From Verrucomicrobiaceae bacterium (GTDB taxonomy: Bacteria; Verrucomicrobiota; Verrucomicrobiia; Verrucomicrobiales; Verrucomicrobiaceae), in assembly GCA_024232965.1 (NCBI GenBank), contig JACKQF010000001.1:682001-746000 (forward strand): a DNA stretch of 64,000 bases, given 5' to 3'. A program made the translations under genes and the position numbers. Position 1 is the stretch's first letter, and each line of letters opens with the position of its first letter. Positions 44,030-53,461 of the stretch are shown piece after piece. The notes beneath the pieces were generated by a model that saw only the letters and a program-made list of their open reading frames with translations, ran no database searches and was not told the origin of the DNA.

Positions 44030-44923
44030 ATGTTGGAGCGCATTCGATCCGTTTTTGTCGTCATGGAGGAAGGCAGCCTGAATCGAGCCGCCGCCCGGCT
44101 CGGGGTTTCACAGCCCACGCTGACGCGGCAACTGCAATCGCTGGAGCAGGAGGTCGGTGGACCGTTGTTCGAGCGCGGCACGGGCGGCGTGCGACCGACC
44201 GGTCTCGGATACCGGCTGCGAGAGGAGATGCTGCCAGTGGTGCGCGCCTACGACGCCGCTTGGGCGGAAGTCCTGGCTCATGCGCAGGGGCGCCAGTCGC
44301 AACTGAGAATCGGCTACCTCGGGCTCGCGGCGGCGCGCTATCTCACGCCAGTGCTGGGACGATTTCAGAAAGCGTATCCCGAAATCAAGCTCTGGCTCTT
44401 CGACCAGACCCCGCAGGAACAACTGACAGCCCTGCGTGAGGGAAGGCTGGACCTGGCGCTTATCGGTCAGGAAGGGGCATCATTGGGTGAGGAATTTTAT
44501 CAGCACCGGGTCGCCAAGCTGGGCGTGCGAGCAGTCCTGCCCTTCAATCATCCGCTGGCCGGTCAGGCCACGATTGGGCTCGCGCGGTTGAAAGGCGAAC
44601 GGTTCATCGTGCCGTCGGAAACAGCCGTCCCCGGTCGCAAGCGGTGGATGGCGCAGCTGTGCCGCGTAGCTGGGTTTCGCCCACAGTGGCTGGGTGAAAC
44701 GGAGGCGGTGGGAGAGACGTTTGCACGGGTTGTGGCTGAGAGCGGCGTGAGCTTGCTGCCCGACTATCTGCAAATGATACCTCCTCCCGGAATCGCGCTG
44801 GTGCCCGTGTCGGATCGTTTTGCGACGTGGGAACTCACCCTGTTGCGTCAGCGCGGCCGGATGTCGCCCGGCTGCCGGGACTTGGTAAAGTGGATCGGAG
44901 AGGCGGCGCGGGGGCCGGGGTGA
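44030..44923 (+). CDS. LysR-family transcriptional regulator
   Basis: 297 residues from the ATG at 44,030 (MLERIRSVFVVMEEGSLNRA); the longer frame from 43,988 adds 14 residues and would place the promoter inside the gene. The N-terminal winged helix-turn-helix is typical: SLNRAAARLGVSQPTLTRQL followed by SLEQEVGGPLFERGTGGVRPT. The C-terminal periplasmic-binding-like effector domain runs from about 90 (LRIGYLGLAAARYLTPVLGR, EGRLDLALIGQEG). It is divergent from the cupin-SDR operon, the standard arrangement for a LysR regulator and its target, so it probably controls both in response to a small molecule. Confidence 0.93.
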   Translation: MLERIRSVFVVMEEGSLNRAAARLGVSQPTLTRQLQSLEQEVGGPLFERGTGGVRPTGLGYRLREEMLPVVRAYDAAWAEVLAHAQGRQSQLRIGYLGLAAARYLTPVLGRFQKAYPEIKLWLFDQTPQEQLTALREGRLDLALIGQEGASLGEEFYQHRVAKLGVRAVLPFNHPLAGQATIGLARLKGERFIVPSETAVPGRKRWMAQLCRVAGFRPQWLGETEAVGETFARVVAESGVSLLPDYLQMIPPPGIALVPVSDRFATWELTLLRQRGRMSPGCRDLVKWIGEAARGPG

Positions 44924-45163
44924 ATGGCGCTGAGTTGAGCGTGTTCTGGAATGAATCACTGCTGCAGAATGGATCCTCTTCGCCCCTTTCCTGTGCAGCC
45001 ATGAGGGTCTGATCACGGGCGGGCCATCGCTCCCGCTCCACCGAAATCTCCGTGGCATGAGTGGCACTCTTGGTGCTGGAGGTAGCCGTAGCCCCAGGCA
45101 GCGATGCCTTTTGCTTACCGCTAAATGAAAGTTGACTCACCACGGCACGTTTACCCGGAAGTC

Positions 45164-46486
45164 ATGATCTCGCGCAGAAAACTCCTTCGACAACTAGCAG
45201 CCACGGCGGGTGCCGCCTTGGGTTCGCCGTTGTTTCCAAACAACGGTTATGCAGCCTCTAGAGTCTCAGGTGGCGGGCCCAAGCGCGTGATCTTTTTCCT
45301 GCAGAATCAGGGATTCGATCCGAAGACCTGCATTCCGGCGGGCTTGACGAGCAGCGGCTCGCTGGCCAAGGCGAAGCTTCCCGAGCCCATCGAGGCGCTG
45401 GAGCCCTTCAAAGAGCGGCTGCACATCATCAACGGTCTGCACGGCCTCCACACCAGCCCGTCGCACAGCGCTTTCTTTGGCGCCCTCGGCGGTTATCGCG
45501 GTAGCGATGGCGTGCCTCCGAGTGGCCCCACGATTGACTATGAACTGAGCAAGGTGCTGCCCGAGACGCTCCTGCCGCATCTCTGCCTCGGCATGGACTC
45601 GATGGAGAACATGAAGGCCAAGCCCACGGTCGCCAACTTGTCGGCGAGCGGTGCAGGCCAGCCCATCTTCATGCACTCCAACCCGAACCACCTCTATCAG
45701 ATGCTCTACGGCGGCATCTCGCAGGGCGATATTCGCAAGCAGCATGAGGCGCGGTCCAGCATGTTTGATCGCATCGAGCAGCTCGCCGCTGCGAATGGTA
45801 AGGGGCTGCCGATGGCAGATCAGCAGCGCTACGGGCAATACGTCGACGGCTTCCATGATATCAACGGCTTGCGGGAGCGCCTCAACGGCGTCTCCGATCA
45901 TCTGCGCAAGTTCGCGCCGAAGGTGGATGGCCGCTACACGAAGCCGGAGTTCGAAACGGATTGGCATGATGTGCTGCTGGATCTGGGCGTTTCGGCGCTC
46001 AAGTCGGGGATCACCAGCGTGCTGACCATCGGTTCCGGTCGTGGCGAGATCTTTGGTGCTTGGAAGGGCATCGGTGTTGAAGAGCAGGGCCACAACCTGG
46101 GCCACATGAAGCAGCCGGACAATCCAATCTGGATCAAGATTCGCCAATACAACAGCCGCATGCTGGTGAAGCTAATGGAAGAGCTCGAAAGCGTGCCCGA
46201 GGGCAGCGGCACCATGATGGACAACACGCTCATCGTTTACACCAGTAACAACGCCGATGCACAGCACACCAGTGGTGCTACGTGGCCGGTGATGTTGCTC
46301 GGCAATTGCAACGGCATTTTCAAAACCGGCTGCTTCACGCAGTTGGACGGCAAGCGTCCGATCAATGCTCTTTACGCGACGATCCTGAAAAGCGTCGGTG
46401 TGGACTGCAACCGCTACAACATGAGCGAGAAGATGGCGGCCAAGTTCGACTCCGGCAGCGGTCCGCTTCGAGAGGTCTTGGTGTGA
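45164..46486 (+). CDS. DUF1552 exported protein (copy 3)
   Basis: 440 residues from the ATG at 45,164, where MISRRKLLRQLAATAGAALG is a Tat-like signal; an ATG at 45,125 would add 13. The body is DUF1552: GGGPKRVIFFLQNQGFDP, SGPTIDYELSKVLPE, LMEELESVPEGSGTMMDNTL, and a variant C-terminus (VIYTSNNA-type, WPVMLLGNCNGIFKTGCFT). It is more divergent than copies 1, 2 and 4, and unlike copies 1 and 2 it precedes its DUF1592 partner. The stop overlaps that partner's GTG start by four bases (GTGTGA context), so translation is coupled. Confidence 0.88.
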   Translation: MISRRKLLRQLAATAGAALGSPLFPNNGYAASRVSGGGPKRVIFFLQNQGFDPKTCIPAGLTSSGSLAKAKLPEPIEALEPFKERLHIINGLHGLHTSPSHSAFFGALGGYRGSDGVPPSGPTIDYELSKVLPETLLPHLCLGMDSMENMKAKPTVANLSASGAGQPIFMHSNPNHLYQMLYGGISQGDIRKQHEARSSMFDRIEQLAAANGKGLPMADQQRYGQYVDGFHDINGLRERLNGVSDHLRKFAPKVDGRYTKPEFETDWHDVLLDLGVSALKSGITSVLTIGSGRGEIFGAWKGIGVEEQGHNLGHMKQPDNPIWIKIRQYNSRMLVKLMEELESVPEGSGTMMDNTLIVYTSNNADAQHTSGATWPVMLLGNCNGIFKTGCFTQLDGKRPINALYATILKSVGVDCNRYNMSEKMAAKFDSGSGPLREVLV

Positions 46487-49095
46487 GAAGCTCGACCCTA
46501 ACCCTCATCGCGGCGGCTTTCGCGTCGCTTGGCACCAATGCTGGCGCTGCGGATGCCTACACTCCGGGCGAACCCGTTCCTGCGAAGTTCAAGGACTTCG
46601 CGCTGCCATTCCTTGAACAAAATTGCTTCGAGTGTCACGACAACGACACTCAGAAAGGGGATCTCAATCTGTTGGAACTCTCGCAGGTCGATGAGACCAA
46701 CGCTGCCACCTGGAAGTCCGTGTGGGCGCAGGTGGCGCTGGAGGAGATGCCACCCAAAAAGAGTGACCAGCCCGAGGTCATCGAGCGGTTGCGGTTCTCT
46801 GACTGGATCGTGGACGAACTGCAACGCGTCATGAAGAACAAGGGTGGCTTCCACGCCCACCTGGATCCGAAAAAGGGCAACTTCATCAGTCACGACCTGC
46901 TTTTTGGCCCCTTGCCAAGCGGGATCAAATTGACGCCGACTTCTTCGCCCGCTCGCATCTGGCGTGTGACTCCGCAGGAGCACATCACGCGACTCAACGA
47001 ACTGATCAATACCGAGCCGAGCTACGATCCCGCCAAGCCCGGTCTGCGCGCCCACGGCGATGTCGTTCCTACCAACCACGGCGGCGAACTGAAGCTCTAC
47101 TTCGGCATCGACCGCATCACCAGTGTGGTGGGCGGCACGGTCGCCTACGCTACGGCGGTGAAGAGTGTGCCCGAGGTGCTTTCCTCCGCCCGCAAGGTCG
47201 GCTTGAAAAACTATCCCGATTTTTCCTCGGTCAACAGCGCTGAGGCGACGCAGATTCTCGGCACGGCGGAGGACGTCCTGAAGTACATGGCCTACGGACC
47301 GCTCAGCATCGTCGGCATGCCGGAACAGATCACGGACGATCCGAAAACCTATGACAAGGTCAAACCCAAGGGAGATCTGCGGGGCCTGCCGACGGCCATT
47401 GTTTACAACACCAAAGTCGTCCGGCCGCTGACGCCGGTGCTCGACCTCATGGCGGAATCGGCAGTAACCGACGAACGCCTGCGTGCCGCCATAGACTATC
47501 TTTTCGAAGCGCTGACCTTCCGCCCGCCGAACAAGGCAGAATCCGACAGCTACCTGCAAATCGTGAAGGACAGCATCGCCAAGATCGGCGCGAAGGATGG
47601 GGTCTTCATGGGGCTCTCCTCCATTTTTCTGGATCGCGATGCCTTGTTCCGACCGGAGCTGGCGGAGGGTGGCAAGGCGGACGAATATGGTCGCGTCATG
47701 CTGCAGGATTGGGAGCTTGGACTCGCGGTGAACCACGCCCTTCGCTACATCAAACCCGACGCACCTCTGCGCCAGGCGATCGTCGATGGTCACATGCGTA
47801 CGCGGGAGGATGTGAGACGCGAGGTTACCCGCATGCTCGATGACGACAGCGTCCGCAAGCCGCGTGTCTTGCAATTCTTCCGCGACTACTTTGACTACGA
47901 CCTCGGCGGTTACATCTGCAAAGACACACGGGCGCTCGCAGCGACCGGTGTCGCAACACGTGGCGAGTCCCATTACCGCGCCATGTTCGATGCCACGGCC
48001 AGCACGGATCGTCTGATCGAGTTGGTCCTCGCCGAAGATCAAAACGTACTCAAGGAACTGCTCACCACGCAGCGCGTCGTAGCCACCAAGACGGACAACA
48101 CCTACTTTGGTCGAAAACACACGAAGGAAGAGCAGGCAGCCGCCATCGCCGCGAAGAAGAAGGCCGAGGAAGAAGCGGCGCAGAGGGAAGTCGCTGAATT
48201 AAAAACGCTGAAGGCTCAGGTGGCTGCTTTGGAAGCCCAGTTGAAGAGCAATCCCGAGGACAAAACGGCGCAGAAGGCGTTGACGCAGCAGAAACGATTG
48301 CTGGTTGCTGCTGAGAAGCGGATCAGCCTAGCGCGGCAGGAACGCAAACGCGGCGGCGGAATGAATGTAGACGTGGCCGAGGCCAATCTGACCGGACCGC
48401 CGATCTACGCCCGTGTGAGCCGTCCGACCTTTGGTGCTGGCTCCATGAAGCCCGAGCGCATCCTCGCCACCGCTCCGGAAGGTCAGCGCCTCGGCATATT
48501 GACGCATCCCGCTTGGCTCGTGTCGCAATCCGACGCCATGGACAACCACGCCATCCATCGTGGCATCTGGATTCGCGAGCGCCTACTGGGCGGCGGCATC
48601 CCCGACGTGCCCATCACCGTCGACGCGCAACTTCCTGTCGAGCCGCAGAGCACCCTGCGCGAGCGCATGCGCGTGACCAAGCAGAAGTACTGCTGGACCT
48701 GCCACCAGAAGATGGACCCGCTCGGCCTTCCTTTTGAAATGTACAACCACGCGGGCATCTTCCGCACCACCGAGCTCGATAAGCCTGTAGACGCCACCGG
48801 CGAGATCATCGATTCCGGCGATCCCACGCTGGACGGACCCGTCGCGAACGCCCTCGAGCTGATCGCCAAGCTTGCCGAAAGCGAGCGCGTGGAACAGGTC
48901 TTCGTCCGCCACGCCTTCCGCTTCTGGATGGGCCGCAACGAGACCCTCAATGACGCTCCCGTCCTCCAAGCCGCCCACAAAGCCTATCGCGACAACGGCG
49001 GCAGCATGAAGGCGCTCATCACATCGTTGCTCACCAGCGATGCCTTCCTCTACCGCAAGGTGGAGCGTGTGGCTAAGACGGCGGTGGCAAGGTAG
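46483..49095 (+). CDS. DUF1592/DUF1588-family cytochrome-like protein (copy 3) with coiled-coil insert
   Basis: 870 residues from a GTG at 46,483, chosen because VRSSTLTLIAAAFASLGTNAGAAD is a signal peptide and it overlaps the DUF1552 stop; the upstream in-frame codons lie inside the DUF1552 gene. Cytochrome motif CFECH at 48-52, EMPPKK downstream, a DUF1588 motif CWTCH at 737-741 (QKMDPLGLPFEMYN) and DUF1585 at the end. Between residues 545 and 626 there is a lysine/alanine/glutamate-rich coiled coil (KEEQAAAIAAKKKAEEEAAQ onward) followed by RQERKRGGG. Copies 1, 2 and 4 have no such insert. It may mediate dimerisation or anchoring; function is otherwise unknown. Confidence 0.88.
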   Translation: MRSSTLTLIAAAFASLGTNAGAADAYTPGEPVPAKFKDFALPFLEQNCFECHDNDTQKGDLNLLELSQVDETNAATWKSVWAQVALEEMPPKKSDQPEVIERLRFSDWIVDELQRVMKNKGGFHAHLDPKKGNFISHDLLFGPLPSGIKLTPTSSPARIWRVTPQEHITRLNELINTEPSYDPAKPGLRAHGDVVPTNHGGELKLYFGIDRITSVVGGTVAYATAVKSVPEVLSSARKVGLKNYPDFSSVNSAEATQILGTAEDVLKYMAYGPLSIVGMPEQITDDPKTYDKVKPKGDLRGLPTAIVYNTKVVRPLTPVLDLMAESAVTDERLRAAIDYLFEALTFRPPNKAESDSYLQIVKDSIAKIGAKDGVFMGLSSIFLDRDALFRPELAEGGKADEYGRVMLQDWELGLAVNHALRYIKPDAPLRQAIVDGHMRTREDVRREVTRMLDDDSVRKPRVLQFFRDYFDYDLGGYICKDTRALAATGVATRGESHYRAMFDATASTDRLIELVLAEDQNVLKELLTTQRVVATKTDNTYFGRKHTKEEQAAAIAAKKKAEEEAAQREVAELKTLKAQVAALEAQLKSNPEDKTAQKALTQQKRLLVAAEKRISLARQERKRGGGMNVDVAEANLTGPPIYARVSRPTFGAGSMKPERILATAPEGQRLGILTHPAWLVSQSDAMDNHAIHRGIWIRERLLGGGIPDVPITVDAQLPVEPQSTLRERMRVTKQKYCWTCHQKMDPLGLPFEMYNHAGIFRTTELDKPVDATGEIIDSGDPTLDGPVANALELIAKLAESERVEQVFVRHAFRFWMGRNETLNDAPVLQAAHKAYRDNGGSMKALITSLLTSDAFLYRKVERVAKTAVAR

Positions 49096-49310
49096 TCACG
49101 ATATCCGGTTACGCCGGCTACACGAAGGGAGCGCGAACACTCTTGTCCGCACCTATTCACTCACGCGGCTTTGCTGACCCTGACTGATTGAAGTGTGTAG
49201 GAGTGCCCGCGCTCGTCTCTGCTTCGTATCGAGCTGCAGCCCGCACAACCGTCATCGTTTGACCAATTTGAGGCAGGACACGAGGGTTTGGTTCCGTTCT
49301 CTAAATCACC

Positions 49311-51128
49311 ATGCCTGTCATTTCTCCAGCCGAAGCCCAAGCCAAGTACGATGTCGTGATTGTCGGATCCGGGGCGGGTGGCGGACAGGTGGCGTATCTG
49401 CTGGCGATGGAGGGTGCGAGGGTGCTGGTGCTGGAGGCGGGCCGGATGTTTGATCCGACGCGCGAGACGGCGATGTTTCACACGCCGAACCTCGCACCGC
49501 TGCGAGGAGAATCGACACCGGACAAGCAGTACGGCTTCTACGATTCGTCGATCGCCTCCGGCTGGGAGATCCCGGGCGAGCCTTACACGAACGCGTCGAA
49601 GGAGGAGAAGCGCGAATTCGCGTGGTGGCGGCAGCGCATGCTGGGCGGGCGCACGAACCACTGGGGCCGCGTATCACTGCGCAATGGTCCGCATGATTTC
49701 AAAACACGCACGCGTCAGGGCGTGGGCATCGACTGGCCGATCTCGTATGACGATCTCGCTCCGTTTTATGACAAGACGGAGATGCTCGCAGGCATCTTCG
49801 GCGCGAATGAGGGCATCGAGAACTCGCCCGATTCATCGCCCGGCGTGCTACTGCCACCGCCGCGCTTTCGCGCCAACGAACTCTACGCCCGCAAACACGC
49901 GAAGGCGAAGCTTGGGCTGGATGTGGTGCCGATCCATCGCGCGATTCTCACGCAGATCCAGGATGCCGAGCGCCTCCCGAAGGAGTTGCATCCGCACAAT
50001 CCGAAGGCACAGAAACTGTTGGCCGAAAACATGCGTATGCGAGGGCGCTGCTTTTTCGCCACCGACTGTCATCGCGGCTGCGCGATCGGGGCGGCATTTG
50101 ATTCGGGCACCGTGCTGCTGCGTCCGGCGTTGAAGAGCGGCAATCTCGATATCCTGCCGAATGCGATGGTGCGCGAGATCACGGTTGATGATGCGGGCAA
50201 CGCCACAGGCGTCGCCTTCATCGACAAGGTGGACGGCAAAGAGCACGAAGTGAAAGGACGCGTCGTGGTGGTCGCGGCCAGTTCGCAGGAATCCGTGCGG
50301 CTGCTGCTGAACTCGAAGTCGAATCGTTTCCCCGACGGCATCGGCAACTCGAACGGCTTGGTCGGGAAATACATCACCGATTCCGTCTCGAGCAGCTTCA
50401 GCGCGCAGATCCCCGCGTTTGAGTCGATGCCACCGCACAATGCCGACGGCACCGTGGGTCAACAGGCTTATCTGCCTTTCCAGTTCACAAAAGACCTACA
50501 GGCTGGCAAGCTCGGCTTCTCGGGGGGCTACAAGCTGCTGGTGGGCGGCGGCAGCAGCATGCCGGGCATGTCTTCGGCGACGAAGTTCGACTGGCTGAGT
50601 GATCGCGACCACGTGGCCTTTGGCGCGGAATTGAAGGAGGACGCGAGGCGCTACTACAGCTCGATCCAGGGCATCGGCGCGCAGGGCGCGATGGCAGCGA
50701 ATGACGACTGCTTCTCCGAACTCGATCCCGAGGTGAAGGATCAATGGGGCATCCCGGTGCTGCGTTTTCACTGGAAGTTCTCCGACGACGAACTCAAGCA
50801 GGTGGTGCATCAGCAGGAGACAATGGCGTCGATTCTCGAAGCGATGGGCGCGCGCTTTTCGCGTTCTCCCGAAACGAAAAATCCGCTGAAGGCACTGAAG
50901 GAAGGCGGATCGGTCATTCACGAGGTTGGCGGCGCTGTCATGGGCAGCGATCCGGCGAAATCGGTGACGAACGAATGGTGCCAAACCTGGGATGTGCCAA
51001 ACGTCATCATTGCCGACGGCGCGCCGTTCCCTGGCACCGCAGACAAAAACCCCACGCTCACGATTCTGGCGCTCGCGTGGCGCACGGCGGATCATCTGAT
51101 GGGCGAACTCAAGAAAGGAAACCTGTGA
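49311..51128 (+). CDS. GMC-family FAD oxidoreductase, likely sugar/glycoside 3-dehydrogenase large subunit
   Basis: 605 residues, no signal peptide. FAD-binding Rossmann motif VVIVGSGAGGGQVAYLLA (about 15-32) with VLVLEAGR. RMLGGRTNHWGRVSLR matches the second GMC signature. The C-terminal active-site region contains HEVGGAVMGSDPAKSVTNEW followed by WDVPNVIIADGAPFPG and KNPTLTILALAWRTADHL. This subgroup pairs with a gluconate-2-dehydrogenase-subunit-3-like protein, which here overlaps it by one base (TGATG). In characterised relatives such pairs oxidise glucosides or disaccharides to 3-keto derivatives and may be exported by the partner's Tat signal. Substrate here is inferred from the downstream DUF1080 gene. 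Confidence 0.88.
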   Translation: MPVISPAEAQAKYDVVIVGSGAGGGQVAYLLAMEGARVLVLEAGRMFDPTRETAMFHTPNLAPLRGESTPDKQYGFYDSSIASGWEIPGEPYTNASKEEKREFAWWRQRMLGGRTNHWGRVSLRNGPHDFKTRTRQGVGIDWPISYDDLAPFYDKTEMLAGIFGANEGIENSPDSSPGVLLPPPRFRANELYARKHAKAKLGLDVVPIHRAILTQIQDAERLPKELHPHNPKAQKLLAENMRMRGRCFFATDCHRGCAIGAAFDSGTVLLRPALKSGNLDILPNAMVREITVDDAGNATGVAFIDKVDGKEHEVKGRVVVVAASSQESVRLLLNSKSNRFPDGIGNSNGLVGKYITDSVSSSFSAQIPAFESMPPHNADGTVGQQAYLPFQFTKDLQAGKLGFSGGYKLLVGGGSSMPGMSSATKFDWLSDRDHVAFGAELKEDARRYYSSIQGIGAQGAMAANDDCFSELDPEVKDQWGIPVLRFHWKFSDDELKQVVHQQETMASILEAMGARFSRSPETKNPLKALKEGGSVIHEVGGAVMGSDPAKSVTNEWCQTWDVPNVIIADGAPFPGTADKNPTLTILALAWRTADHLMGELKKGNL

Positions 51129-51805
51129 TGAACGACTCGAATGCTCCTACCCGCGTGGACCGCCGCATGGCGCTCAAGTGGATCTCGTCAGCCACGGCGA
51201 GCCTTGCGCTTCCCGGCAACCCGGCCTTGGGCGCGGCTGCCAAGACCGGACTGAAAGCTGCTGCTGAACCCGGCGGCCAAGGCTACGGCCCTGATCCGGA
51301 CCTCATGAAAGTGTACAAGCCCGGCGACCTCTGGCCGCTGACGCTGTCCGACGATCAACGCGCTCTTTTGACCGTGCTCTGCGACATCATTCTCCCGGCC
51401 GATGACCAATCGCCAAGCGCTTCATCGGTCGGTGTTCCCGACTTCATTGACGAATGGATCAGCTCGCCTTATCCCGGTCAGGCGGGGGATCGCACCACCG
51501 TGTTGCGCGGCCTGGACAAGCTGGAAGAAGAGGCGCAGTCACGGTGTGGGAAAAGTTTTGTCAAAGCAGGCACGGCGGTGCAACTCGCGATCTGCCAGGA
51601 CTTCGCCAAAGCAGCACGCAAGGACTCGAAGAAAGACCCGGGCCGGTGCTTCCTGCGCCTGCGCGACCTCATCGCGGGCGGCTACTACACCACGCCCGAA
51701 GGCATGAAGGACATCGGCTATCGCGGCAACATCTCGATGGCCTCGTGGGACGGCCCGCCCAAGGAGGTGCTGGAGAAACTCGGCCTCGAACCTCAGGAAG
51801 CATGA
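51128..51805 (+). CDS. Gluconate 2-dehydrogenase subunit 3-like protein (small subunit, Tat signal)
   Basis: 225 residues. The N-terminus RVDRRMALKWISSATASLAL is a Tat-type signal. The mature part has TLSDDQRALLTVLCDIILPA, VGVPDFIDEWI, and RLRDLIAGGYYTTPEGMKDIGYRGN, all typical of the gluconate_2-dh3 family. Its ATG shares a base with the GMC stop, and its own stop overlaps the next start (ATGA), so three genes are coupled. The likely role is partner of the GMC subunit, carrying it across the membrane by the Tat route, since the large subunit has no signal of its own (inference). Confidence 0.88.
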   Translation: MNDSNAPTRVDRRMALKWISSATASLALPGNPALGAAAKTGLKAAAEPGGQGYGPDPDLMKVYKPGDLWPLTLSDDQRALLTVLCDIILPADDQSPSASSVGVPDFIDEWISSPYPGQAGDRTTVLRGLDKLEEEAQSRCGKSFVKAGTAVQLAICQDFAKAARKDSKKDPGRCFLRLRDLIAGGYYTTPEGMKDIGYRGNISMASWDGPPKEVLEKLGLEPQEA

Positions 51806-53337
51806 TCATGAAAAACTACACACGACGAAGCTGGCTCCAGACCACGGCAGGATTCTCCCTCGCGAGTTTGGTGCGCGGCGCCGAGGCAGAATCCACGCCT
51901 GTGATCAGCATGGGAACCTACGCGCTGCCGGGCTACACGCTGAAGGATGCGATCCGCCTTGTGGCGGACACGGGATTTAGTTCCATCGAGATTGCGGCGA
52001 TGCCTGGCTATCATGGCGCACCGGATCAGCTGTCCAAAGCGCAACGCGCGGAGGCACGCCAGCAGCTCGCTGATGCAAAGCTGAAAGTCGGCGCGTTGAT
52101 GGGCTTGCCGATTCCCGATGCGAAGAAGCAGGCCGAGAACACCGACTGGGTGCAGCAGACGCTCGAACTCGCGCGTGATCTCGCGCCGGACTCGCAACCG
52201 ATGATTCAGTCCATCCTTGGCGGCGGCAAGTGGGAGGAGAAGAAGACACTGTTCCGCGACTGCCTCGGTCCGTGGGTCGCGGCGGCGAAGAAGGCAGGAG
52301 TGAAACTCGCGATCAAACCACATCGCAGCCACGCCATGGATCTGCCGCAGCAGGCGATCTGGTTGATCGAGCAGCTCAACGCCGCCGACACGCTGAGCAT
52401 GGTCTTTGACTACAGCCACTTCGCCTACCGCGATCTGCCGTTCGAGGAGATGGTGAAAACCGCCCTTCCTCACACCGGCTACGTCGTGATGAAGGACGCC
52501 GTGCAGCGCGACGGCAAGGTGCAGTTCGCGCTGCCGGGAGAAACGGCAACGATTCCTCACGCGGCGATTTTGAAGCAGTTCATCGACGGCGGCTATCGTG
52601 GCGAGGTCTGTGCCGAAGTCAGTGCACAGGTGTCCAAGGCGAAGGACTACGATCCCGTGAAGGCCACGCAGATCTGCTTCACGAGCCTTAGCCGCATCGT
52701 CGCCCAGGCGCAGGAAACCGGCTTCACCTCCATGTTCAACGGTCAAGATCTGACCCGCTGGGACGGCAAGGCCGACTGCTGGGAAGTCCGCGACGGCGAG
52801 ATCTGCTGCACTGGCAAGGCGAAGGAAAAGAACTGGCTCATCTGGCGCAAGGAACAGCCCGCCGACTTCACCCTGCGTCTCGAATTTCGCTGGGACAAAG
52901 GCAACTCCGGCGTCCAGGTGCGGAGCGACGACCTCGGCGACTGGCATGTGTTTGGTTATCAGGCCGAGATCGCCGAACAGGAGAAGATGGGCCTCTGGCA
53001 TCACTCGTTGCTCGCCAGCGATCACCCGAAAAAGGAGGCACGACACTACATGTCCACCGCGGGTCAGGACAACACCATCGCCAAGGATGGCACGAAGACC
53101 GTCAAACAAGTCGCGGACGCCAAAGAGGTGCAGTCACACTACAGCGAGCACGAGTGGAACACGATGGAGATCATCGCGAAGGGGCCGACGCTCACTCAAA
53201 AGATCAACGGCATCGTTTTCACCTCCATCACCGATCATGATACCGACATGAGCCGCCGCAAAGGCTGGATCGCCCTTCAGGATCACGGCAAAGGCTGTGC
53301 CGTCGCGTTTCGGAATCTGCGCATCAAAACGGATTGA
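51802..53337 (+). CDS. TIM-barrel sugar isomerase/epimerase-like fused to DUF1080 keto-sugar hydrolase domain
   Basis: 511 residues from the ATG at 51,802, overlapping the previous stop by four bases. A Tat-like signal (NYTRRSWLQTTAGFSLASLV) precedes an AP-endonuclease-2-type TIM barrel, about 32-275: SMGTYALPGYTLKDAIRLVA, GFSSIEIAAMPGYHG, KLAIKPHRSHAMD, MVFDYSHFAYRD, YVVMKDAVQRDG. From about 309 a DUF1080 domain follows: SMFNGQDLTRWDGKADCWEV, LRLEFRWDKGNSGVQVRS, GYQAEI, HEWNTMEIIAKGPTLTQKIN. DUF1080 members include enzymes acting on 3-keto-disaccharides; the barrel could epimerise or eliminate the keto-sugar. Fusion of the two with the GMC dehydrogenase upstream makes a compact oxidise-then-cleave set. 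Confidence 0.87.
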   Translation: MIMKNYTRRSWLQTTAGFSLASLVRGAEAESTPVISMGTYALPGYTLKDAIRLVADTGFSSIEIAAMPGYHGAPDQLSKAQRAEARQQLADAKLKVGALMGLPIPDAKKQAENTDWVQQTLELARDLAPDSQPMIQSILGGGKWEEKKTLFRDCLGPWVAAAKKAGVKLAIKPHRSHAMDLPQQAIWLIEQLNAADTLSMVFDYSHFAYRDLPFEEMVKTALPHTGYVVMKDAVQRDGKVQFALPGETATIPHAAILKQFIDGGYRGEVCAEVSAQVSKAKDYDPVKATQICFTSLSRIVAQAQETGFTSMFNGQDLTRWDGKADCWEVRDGEICCTGKAKEKNWLIWRKEQPADFTLRLEFRWDKGNSGVQVRSDDLGDWHVFGYQAEIAEQEKMGLWHHSLLASDHPKKEARHYMSTAGQDNTIAKDGTKTVKQVADAKEVQSHYSEHEWNTMEIIAKGPTLTQKINGIVFTSITDHDTDMSRRKGWIALQDHGKGCAVAFRNLRIKTD

Positions 53338-53383
53338 AGTGGTCGAGGGTCTAGAGCCGGCCTCGCCAATGAATGGGTGGCTT

Positions 53384-53406
53384 CTTTGCGCCCCCAAATC
53401 GCAAAG
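53384..53406 (+). terminator. Possible weak terminator after the GMC operon
   Basis: CTTTGCG (53,384-53,390) and CGCAAAG (53,400-53,406) form a perfect seven-base stem with a nine-base loop, followed shortly by GGGGTTTTG. The T-run is short and offset, so this is only a candidate. The position, between the GMC/DUF1080 operon and the DUF1501 operon, is suitable. Confidence 0.3.
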
Positions 53407-53461
53407 AGGGGTTTTGTTGGCAAGGTCGGACTCGATTAGCCGTAGTAGTGCCCCGTTGACA

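Noticed and set aside
46498..48120. 540-codon minus-strand open frame opposite DUF1592 copy 3
   Set aside because: It is fully antisense to a gene with clear domains; its translation has no signal, family or biased composition of a real protein. High-GC codon bias on the sense strand produces such frames.
51793..53109. 438-codon minus-strand open frame opposite the TIM-barrel/DUF1080 gene
   Set aside because: Antisense shadow of a well-supported gene, with no recognisable domain.
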